11,321 bases of DNA from JBGPIK01 sp041484845 (lineage in GTDB: Bacteria; Desulfobacterota; Binatia; UBA9968): positions 1-11,321 of the forward strand of contig JBGPIK010000214.1 of NCBI GenBank assembly GCA_041484845.1, given 5' to 3'. Each line of letters begins with the position of its first letter. Within the stretch, counting starts at the first letter, position 1. Below the pieces are notes generated by a model. The model saw only the letters and a list, made by a program, of their open reading frames with translations, made no database searches and had not been told where the DNA came from. Made by a program: the position numbers and the translations under genes. Positions 1 to 5,774 of the stretch are shown piece after piece.

Positions 1-400
1 CGCCCGTGGCAAAGCGCAAGCGGCGAACCGAGCACCGAACACGGCATTGAAACTGTTCGCCTCTGTGCCTCGCTCTTCCGATCTCGCCTCTCGATCGACA
101 CAGTGTTATCCGTTTCCTCGCACTGTGAGAAATGCGGGCTAGGACCATCTAAAAAAGGCCATATGCACCTCATTCTGCCATTCTGGATGTAACCACCCTT
201 CGACTTTTTTCGCGTTGCCGAGTGGGAATCGCTCACTTAAATTAACTGCTGCTCTTGTCCACCCACGCGCTCGCCCCGGCTGTCTGGAACATCACCCTAG
301 CTGGATCGCGGCGGCCCTCAAGGCACTGTCCCGTTACCCACCGCTGCAGGGTTCACGGCTCCGAGCCGGTTCGAAAAAAAGTCGGATTAAGCTTAATAGA
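1..400. other. Upstream region without a supported gene
   Basis: No open reading frame here has a recognisable protein, a credible ribosome binding site or family-like composition. The short frames starting near 215 and 255 run into the pstS promoter or the pstS gene in another frame and look spurious. Visible structures are a 7-base perfect inverted repeat (99-105 with 121-127), a smaller imperfect hairpin at 221-237, and a short GC hairpin at 356-368 that has no T-run after it on either strand. None is a convincing terminator. The region is probably the distal intergenic space before the phosphate operon. Confidence 0.5.
99..127. repeat. Inverted repeat CACAGTG...CACTGTG
   Basis: The arms at 99-105 and 121-127 are perfect reverse complements of 7 bases, separated by 15 bases. 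No T-tract follows on either strand, so it is not a typical intrinsic terminator. It could be a protein-binding site or chance; it lies about 340 bases before pstS. Confidence 0.3.
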
Positions 401-401
401 A

Positions 402-446
402 CCTTTACGCTTCTGTAACCTGCTCGTAACAATTTGTTTCTATAGA
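402..446 (+). promoter_or_regulatory. Pho box-like repeats and -10 box of the pst operon
   Basis: Two 7-base direct repeats, CTGTAAC (413-419) and TCGTAAC (424-430), are separated by exactly 4 bases. This is the 7-4-7 layout of PhoB binding sites, whose enterobacterial repeat is CTGTCAT. A weaker third copy, CCTTTAC (402-408), keeps the same 11-base period. A -10-like hexamer TATAGA lies at 441-446, 10 bases after the last repeat, as expected where the Pho box replaces the -35 element. The predicted transcript would start near 453, giving a very short leader before pstS at 469. The repeat layout and position are seen directly; binding by the PhoB encoded downstream is inferred. Confidence 0.65.
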
Positions 447-468
447 TTTTGCAAAGGAAAGGACGAAA

Positions 469-1527
469 ATGAAAACACTACCGATAATTGCTGCATCTCT
501 AATGTTGACGATCAACGGCGCGGTAGCACTCGCAGCAAACTGTCCAAGCCGGGGCGCCAAAGAGCTGACCGGGGCGGGCGCCACGTTTCCCTATCCCCTC
601 TATGCAAAAATGTTTGACGAATACAACAATGCCTGTGGGTTAAAAGTCAACTATCAATCCATCGGGTCCGGCGGAGGGATCAAACAATTGCAAGAGGGCA
701 CGGTTGATTTTGGCGCCTCCGACGGGATTATGGACGAGAAGCAAAGACAAGAAGCCAAAGGCGGCAAGGTCCTCCACGCGCCGATCGTCGCCGGCGCGGT
801 CACCGTTGTTTACAACATTCCAGGTGTAACTAAAAGCGAGCTCAAACTGACCCCGGATGTGCTCGCCGATATCTACTTAAAGAAAATTAAACAGTGGAGC
901 GATGGGCGAATCAAAGCGTTGAATCCGAGCCTTAAGTTCCCTAATCAGGATATCGCCGTTATCCACCGTTCAGACGGATCGGGAACCACCTACATCTTTA
1001 CCAATTATCTTTCCAAAGTTAGCCCCGAGTGGAAACAAAAAGTCGGCAATGCAACCTCCGTCAATTGGCCGGGTGATGTCGGCGGTAAGGGCAACGAAGG
1101 CGTAGCCAACAGTGTTAAACAAATCCCCGGAGCTATCGGCTACGTCGAACTTGTCTACGCCGAGCAAAACAAAATGCTGTACGCGGCCATGAAAAATAAG
1201 GCCGGAAAATTTCTGGAACCGAGTCTCGATAGCGCCGCGCAAGCCGCGAATGTCAGCACCTTGCCGGATAATATGGAGGTCATGATCACGGACAGCTCCA
1301 ATCCCGAAGCTTACCCGATCACCGGATTCACATGGTTGTTGATTTATGAAAATGAGAAGGATGCGGCTAAGGCCGATGCGATTGCCCACGTGGCGTGGTG
1401 GATGATTCATGACGGGCAAAAATTTGCCAAACCGCTAGGCTATGCTCCGCTCCAGGGCGCTGCGATCAAAAAGACTGAAAATCTAGTGAAGAGCATTAAG
1501 GTCAATGGCAGCCCGGTATTGAAGTAG
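469..1527 (+). CDS. pstS: Phosphate ABC transporter, periplasmic phosphate-binding protein PstS
   Basis: PstS binds inorganic phosphate in the periplasm and delivers it to the PstC/PstA channel. The 352-residue product starts with a Sec-type signal peptide (basic MK, hydrophobic core to about residue 21, likely cleavage after ALA near 22). Phosphate-binding segments of the family follow: TGAGATFP (34-41), SIGSGGG (64-70), DFGASD (80-85) and the RSDGSGTT loop (167-174). Length is close to the usual 340-350. The ATG at 469 follows a purine-rich Shine-Dalgarno stretch (AAGGAAAGGA, 454-463). It is the first gene of the operon, directly behind the Pho box-like repeats, and probably the most strongly induced under phosphate limitation. 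Family-level discrimination of arsenate against phosphate cannot be read from the sequence. Confidence 0.97.
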   Translation: MKTLPIIAASLMLTINGAVALAANCPSRGAKELTGAGATFPYPLYAKMFDEYNNACGLKVNYQSIGSGGGIKQLQEGTVDFGASDGIMDEKQRQEAKGGKVLHAPIVAGAVTVVYNIPGVTKSELKLTPDVLADIYLKKIKQWSDGRIKALNPSLKFPNQDIAVIHRSDGSGTTYIFTNYLSKVSPEWKQKVGNATSVNWPGDVGGKGNEGVANSVKQIPGAIGYVELVYAEQNKMLYAAMKNKAGKFLEPSLDSAAQAANVSTLPDNMEVMITDSSNPEAYPITGFTWLLIYENEKDAAKADAIAHVAWWMIHDGQKFAKPLGYAPLQGAAIKKTENLVKSIKVNGSPVLK

Positions 1528-1542
1528 CTCCGTGTTAGAGGC

Positions 1543-2577
1543 ATGCCTCACACCTACGGGTCACATCAAGTGTCAACCGAACCGCAAGCTGCTAACCCCG
1601 ATTACGCGGAATCGCTTTCCGCACGCTCGCGGTCGAGCTTCTTTGGTGTTGCAAAGAGTACGCGGTGGGGCGATCGCGTCTTTTATCATGTTACTCGCGC
1701 TACGGCGTTTGCTATCATTATTCTTGCCGCCCTTCTGGTCATCGATCTATTGCGGGGATCGTGGGAAGCTATTGGACATTTTGGTTTTCGTTTTCTTACG
1801 GGCACGACCTGGGACCCCGTAGCGCAAGAATTCGGCGTCTTACCGCCTGCCGTAGGCACACTCGTAAAGTCACTGATCGGCCTCCTAATCGCGGTGCCTA
1901 TTAGTTTCGGCTCGGCCATATTCATCGCCTTTTATATTCCCAAGCACCTACGCGCGATCATATCTTATCCGATTGAGCTCCTGGCGGGCATACCGAGTAT
2001 TATCTTTGGTCTGTGGGGATTATTAATCATGGTTCCGGTCGTTCGGGTCGTTCAAGTATGGCTGAAAGCCAACTTCGGAGGGTTTCCGTTGTTCGACGGT
2101 CCGGCGGTCTATGGCGTCGGCGTGCTCGCGGGCGCCCTCATGCTGGCGATCATGATTACGCCGATTATCACGGCCATCTCCAGAGACATTTTGTTGACGG
2201 TTCCGCGGACGCAGATCGAGGCCATGTTAGCCTTGGGCGCAACCCAATGGGAGGCGATCTGGAAAGTTGCCCTACCTTACGCCCGTTCGGGTCTCATCGG
2301 AGCGGTAATCCTCGGTTTGGGACGATCCATAGGGGAGACAATGGCCGTAACCATGGTCGGCGGAAATAACTTCAATCTGCCCAAAAGCCTTTTTGACCCT
2401 GTCCACAGCATGGCAAGCCTGATTGCCAGCGAATTCGCGGAGGCTACCTACAGCCTTTATGTCTCATCCCTTATCTATGTAGGTCTGGTTCTTTTCGCTA
2501 TCACTTTTGTGATCAGTCTCTTAGCCCAACTGCTGATTTGGCGGCTCTCGAAAGGTCGCGTCGCTATTCTCGATTAG
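1543..2577 (+). CDS. pstC: Phosphate ABC transporter permease PstC
   Basis: One of the two inner-membrane permease subunits of the high-affinity phosphate importer; pairs with PstA. The 344-residue product has a hydrophilic N-terminus of about 50 residues. About six membrane segments follow (roughly 52-70, 107-130, 145-165, 190-212, 250-270, 305-332). The cytoplasmic EAA loop that docks onto PstB is clear (EAMLALGATQWEAIWKVALP, 226-245), and RSIGETMAV (261-269) is typical of PstC. The gene begins 15 bases after pstS. The ATG at 1543 has only a very close AGAGG (1537-1541). A GTG at 1570, nine bases after ACGGG, or one further in could be the real start, so the N-terminus is uncertain. Identity as PstC rather than PstA rests on gene order and the large loop between the first two membrane segments. 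Confidence 0.94.
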   Translation: MPHTYGSHQVSTEPQAANPDYAESLSARSRSSFFGVAKSTRWGDRVFYHVTRATAFAIIILAALLVIDLLRGSWEAIGHFGFRFLTGTTWDPVAQEFGVLPPAVGTLVKSLIGLLIAVPISFGSAIFIAFYIPKHLRAIISYPIELLAGIPSIIFGLWGLLIMVPVVRVVQVWLKANFGGFPLFDGPAVYGVGVLAGALMLAIMITPIITAISRDILLTVPRTQIEAMLALGATQWEAIWKVALPYARSGLIGAVILGLGRSIGETMAVTMVGGNNFNLPKSLFDPVHSMASLIASEFAEATYSLYVSSLIYVGLVLFAITFVISLLAQLLIWRLSKGRVAILD

Positions 2578-2583
2578 GAACGC

Positions 2584-3474
2584 ATGGAAACCGGCACGAC
2601 CATCGGGACGCCTAGAATCGGATTAGACGCAGCAAATCGCCGCTTCAAGATCCGCAAAGCGATCGAACGCATGGCCTGGATCGGAATGGCGTTGTGCGCA
2701 TCGACGACCCTTTGTCTTCTCCTGCTCATTTTGGGCTATGTTGTTTATCGTGGCGGCAGTGCGCTCAGTTGGGAGTTTCTCACGGCGCTGCCGAAACCGC
2801 CCGGCGAGACCGGCGGCGGAATTGCAAACGCCCTGGTCGGCAGCTTGATCATCGTCACATTGGCGGCATTATGCTCCGTTCCTTTGAGCATTGGAGCCGC
2901 CATCTTTGTGAACGAATTTCCGAGCCCGAGGCTGGGCCATTGGGTCCGTTTTCTCGCCGAGGTATTGACGGGCGTACCGTCGATCGTGGTCGGGCTCTTT
3001 GCTTATGCGCTCATCGTTAAACCCATGGGATCCTTCTCCGGGTTATCAGGAGCCGTAGCATACGCCGTGATAATGGTTCCGATCATAATGATAGCAGCGC
3101 ATGAAGCGCTTCGGCGCGTTCCCAATAACTTGCGGGAAGCGTCGCTTGCGCTCGGGGTGCCGACCTGGCGGATGATTCTTCTGGTTGTTTTGCCTGTGGC
3201 TTCTCGCGGATTGTTAACCGGCGTGCTGCTTGCCATCGCCCGCGCGCTCGGCGAGGCGGCGCCGATGTTGTTCACTGCGTTTGGCAATCCTTTCTGGAAT
3301 CTGAACCCGGCGAAACCGATGTCGACTGTCCCTCATCTGATTTATCTCTACGCGACCGGACCTTATGATGACTGGCACGACAAGGCATGGGCCGCTTCGT
3401 TTGTTTTGGTTATGGTGGTCTTGGTCACCAGTATGCTCACGCGCGCGGTGTTAAGGAGTAAAGCCGATGAATAG
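2584..3474 (+). CDS. pstA: Phosphate ABC transporter permease PstA
   Basis: Second inner-membrane permease subunit of the phosphate importer. The 296-residue product has a hydrophilic N-terminus (1-28) and hydrophobic segments near 31-55, 82-108, 125-147, 155-172, 205-222 and 268-288. The EAA loop is at 184-204 (EASLALGVPTWRMILLVVLP begins at 185), and ARALGEAAPMLFTAFG (219-234) is a family hallmark. Length is normal for PstA. AGGAA (2576-2580), overlapping the pstC stop, serves as ribosome binding site, and the gene overlaps pstB by 8 bases. Translational coupling along pstC-pstA-pstB is likely. Confidence 0.95.
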   Translation: METGTTIGTPRIGLDAANRRFKIRKAIERMAWIGMALCASTTLCLLLLILGYVVYRGGSALSWEFLTALPKPPGETGGGIANALVGSLIIVTLAALCSVPLSIGAAIFVNEFPSPRLGHWVRFLAEVLTGVPSIVVGLFAYALIVKPMGSFSGLSGAVAYAVIMVPIIMIAAHEALRRVPNNLREASLALGVPTWRMILLVVLPVASRGLLTGVLLAIARALGEAAPMLFTAFGNPFWNLNPAKPMSTVPHLIYLYATGPYDDWHDKAWAASFVLVMVVLVTSMLTRAVLRSKADE

Positions 3475-4351
3475 CGAAGCAAACCCCCTAGTGGATTTGT
3501 TCAATGGAGGGGCAACGCTAAATGTCGAACAGGATGGGACGCACCGGGCGCTGAAAGTGGGTGAGCCCGCAAAAACCGATCGAACAAATGGCGAAAACGC
3601 TCGGCTTGTCGCCGATGAGCTCAACGCTTATTATGGTACCAGCAGAGTTATTCATAATATTTCCCTACCGATTCTGACCCAAACCGTCACAGCTATCATC
3701 GGTCCATCAGGATGCGGCAAATCGACCTTTATTCGGTGCTTGAATCGGATGCACGAAGTCACTCCCGGAGGCCGGGTCGAAGGGAGAGTGCTATTGGATG
3801 GCCGGAATCTCTACGATCCGGCTATCGATGCCGTTCAGGTGCGTCGCCTCATCGGCATGGTTTTTCAAAAGCCGAATCCCTTTCCAACCATGTCGATTTA
3901 TGAGAATGTTGCCGCCGGCTTCAAACTCAACGGCTCGCGGCAGCGAAAGACTCTCGACGCGATCGTTGAGAAGAGTCTCAGAATGGCCGCGCTTTGGGAT
4001 GAGGTCAAAGACAAGCTTCACAAGCCGGGAGGCAGCCTGTCCGGAGGACAGCAGCAGCGTTTATGCATCGCCCGGGCTTTAGCCGTCGCTCCGGAGGTCC
4101 TCTTAATGGACGAGCCTTGCTCGGCTCTCGATCCGATTGCCACGGCGAAGATCGAGGAGCTCATTCACGAGCTCAAAGAAACCGTAACCATTGTTATCGT
4201 CACGCATAATATGCAGCAGGCGGCTCGAGCCTCGGATTACACCGCATTTTTCTATTTGGGTGAATTGATCGAATTCGGCGAAACCGCCAAACTGTTCACC
4301 AACCCGGAGAAGCGCCAGACGGAAGATTACATTACCGGTCGATTTGGATGA
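3467..4351 (+). CDS. pstB: Phosphate ABC transporter ATP-binding protein PstB
   Basis: ATPase that powers phosphate import, bound to PstC/PstA on the cytoplasmic side. All ABC motifs are intact: Walker A GPSGCGKST (79-87), Q-loop in FQKPNPFP (133-140), signature LSGGQ (191-195), Walker B VLLMDEP (211-217) and H-loop His247. The sequence ends in the PstB-typical TEDYITGRFG (285-294). At 294 residues it carries about 35-45 extra hydrophilic N-terminal residues compared with the usual roughly 255. The start at 3467 is supported by AAGGAG (3453-3458), which favours the extension being real. The start codon lies inside the end of pstA (8-base overlap). Confidence 0.97.
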   Translation: MNSEANPLVDLFNGGATLNVEQDGTHRALKVGEPAKTDRTNGENARLVADELNAYYGTSRVIHNISLPILTQTVTAIIGPSGCGKSTFIRCLNRMHEVTPGGRVEGRVLLDGRNLYDPAIDAVQVRRLIGMVFQKPNPFPTMSIYENVAAGFKLNGSRQRKTLDAIVEKSLRMAALWDEVKDKLHKPGGSLSGGQQQRLCIARALAVAPEVLLMDEPCSALDPIATAKIEELIHELKETVTIVIVTHNMQQAARASDYTAFFYLGELIEFGETAKLFTNPEKRQTEDYITGRFG

Positions 4352-4361
4352 GGGTTAGCGC

Positions 4362-5048
4362 ATGGACACCGCACATACCGATAAACAATATGAAGAGGAC
4401 TTGCGCAAACTCCGCGAGAATATTCTCTATATGGGCGGTCTGGTCGAAGATCAAATTGACAAAGCCGTAAAATCGCTTGTCGACAGAGATTCCGACCTGG
4501 CCAAGCTCATCATCGAGAGAGACCATGAAGTGAACCGACTGGACGTCGACATTGACGACTTGTGCATTCGACTGCTTGCACTGCATCAACCCGCAGGCCG
4601 GGATCTTCGCTTCATCACGACGGGTCTGAAGATCACAACCGATCTCGAACGCATCGGCGACATTGCGGTCAACGTTTGCGAGCGGACCTTGGAATTAAAT
4701 GAGGAGCCCCAATTAAAGCCGTACATCGATATTCCCCGTATGGCTCAAATCGCACAGCGCATGATTCGTGAGAGCCTGGATGCTTTCGTCCGTGAAGACA
4801 CCGGTCTCGCTCTCAAAGTCTGCAAGGACGACGAAGAAGTCGATCAATTGAACAGCCAAATTTTTCGCGAAACGATCAGTCACATGATTGAAGATCCGCA
4901 AACGATTAACCGCGCCATGAAAATAAGCTTCATCTCAAAATATCTCGAGCGGATTGCCGACCACGCAACCAACATCGGCGAGATGGTGATTTTTATGGTT
5001 AAGGGCAAGAGTATTCGCCACATGAAACAGTTGCCGCCTTCAATATAA
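4362..5048 (+). CDS. phoU: Phosphate signalling complex protein PhoU
   Basis: Cytoplasmic helical adaptor that links the Pst transporter to PhoR, keeping the Pho regulon off when phosphate is plentiful and limiting Pst import. The 228-residue product has two tandem three-helix PhoU repeats. Each carries the metal-binding motif: TDLERIGDIAVN (93-104) and KYLERIADHATNIGE (193-207). Length is typical (about 220-240). GAGGG (4350-4354) precedes the ATG at good spacing, 10 bases after pstB. Its position between pstB and phoB fits the role of bridging transporter and two-component system. Confidence 0.96.
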   Translation: MDTAHTDKQYEEDLRKLRENILYMGGLVEDQIDKAVKSLVDRDSDLAKLIIERDHEVNRLDVDIDDLCIRLLALHQPAGRDLRFITTGLKITTDLERIGDIAVNVCERTLELNEEPQLKPYIDIPRMAQIAQRMIRESLDAFVREDTGLALKVCKDDEEVDQLNSQIFRETISHMIEDPQTINRAMKISFISKYLERIADHATNIGEMVIFMVKGKSIRHMKQLPPSI

Positions 5049-5054
5049 TAGAGC

Positions 5055-5774
5055 ATGGCCGCCGCCGCACAAACCATTTTGGTCGTCGAAGACGAGCCGG
5101 ATATCCGCAAGTTGGTCCAATACAATCTCGTCCAGGATCACTTCAAAGTCTTGGAGGCGGAGGACGGCGAACAGGCGCTTAAAATCGTCAAACGCGACAA
5201 GCCGAATCTGGTCATATTGGATTTGATGCTGCCGGGGCTCTCCGGGCTGGAAATTTGCCGCGCGCTCAGGGAACACCCCGAGACTGCGCGTTTGCCTATT
5301 CTTATGCTCACCGCCAAGGCCGGCGAAGCGGACAAAGTTATTGGTCTGGAGATGGGCGCCGACGACTACCTGACCAAACCGTTCAGCCCGCGAGAAATGC
5401 TCGCCCGTGTGCGGGCGCTGCTCCGGCGCACGGACTCGGCTGCACCATCTGACCCAACGAAGATTTATCAGCGCGGCCCACTCAAGATCGATTTTTCCAC
5501 GTATGAGATATTTATCCGGGGAAAGACGGTAAAACTGACCCTCAAGGAGTTTGAGCTGCTCCGTTTTCTGGTGCAGAATCCCAACCGGGTGTTGAGCCGG
5601 GACCAACTGCTCGACCGGGTTTGGGGTGGTGATACTTTCGTAACACCGCGAACGATCGACGTTCATGTGCGCCGGCTCAGAAAGACAATCGAGGACGACG
5701 ACCGCAACCCCAAATGGATTTTGACGCTGCGCGGAGTCGGCTATAAATTTGATGAAAAAGCTCTGGCGCAATAG
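5055..5774 (+). CDS. phoB: Phosphate regulon response regulator PhoB (OmpR/PhoB family)
   Basis: DNA-binding response regulator expected to activate the Pho regulon when phosphorylated by PhoR. The receiver domain (about 7-120) has the acidic pair Glu12/Asp13, phosphoacceptor Asp56 in VILDLMLPG, switch Thr86 and Lys108 in TKPF. The C-terminal winged helix-turn-helix (about 137-235) ends in the family-typical GVGYKFDE. At 239 residues the length is standard. The ATG lies 6 bases after the phoU stop with no clear Shine-Dalgarno sequence, so translation probably depends on coupling to phoU. The tail overlaps the start of the phoR fusion gene. PhoB, rather than another OmpR-type regulator, is inferred from context (pst-phoU upstream, PhoR-like kinase downstream). 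Confidence 0.94.
   Translation: MAAAAQTILVVEDEPDIRKLVQYNLVQDHFKVLEAEDGEQALKIVKRDKPNLVILDLMLPGLSGLEICRALREHPETARLPILMLTAKAGEADKVIGLEMGADDYLTKPFSPREMLARVRALLRRTDSAAPSDPTKIYQRGPLKIDFSTYEIFIRGKTVKLTLKEFELLRFLVQNPNRVLSRDQLLDRVWGGDTFVTPRTIDVHVRRLRKTIEDDDRNPKWILTLRGVGYKFDEKALAQ

Noticed and set aside
356..379. GC hairpin followed by an A-run as a terminator
   Set aside because: The stem is only 5 bases with a 3-base loop, and there is no T-run 3' of the stem on either strand.
255..617. 120-residue frame upstream of and overlapping pstS
   Set aside because: It overlaps the pstS promoter and signal peptide in another frame, has no ribosome binding site and resembles no family.
5040..5771. 243-residue frame antisense to phoB
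   Set aside because: It is the shadow of a well-supported response regulator gene; its protein shows no domain features.
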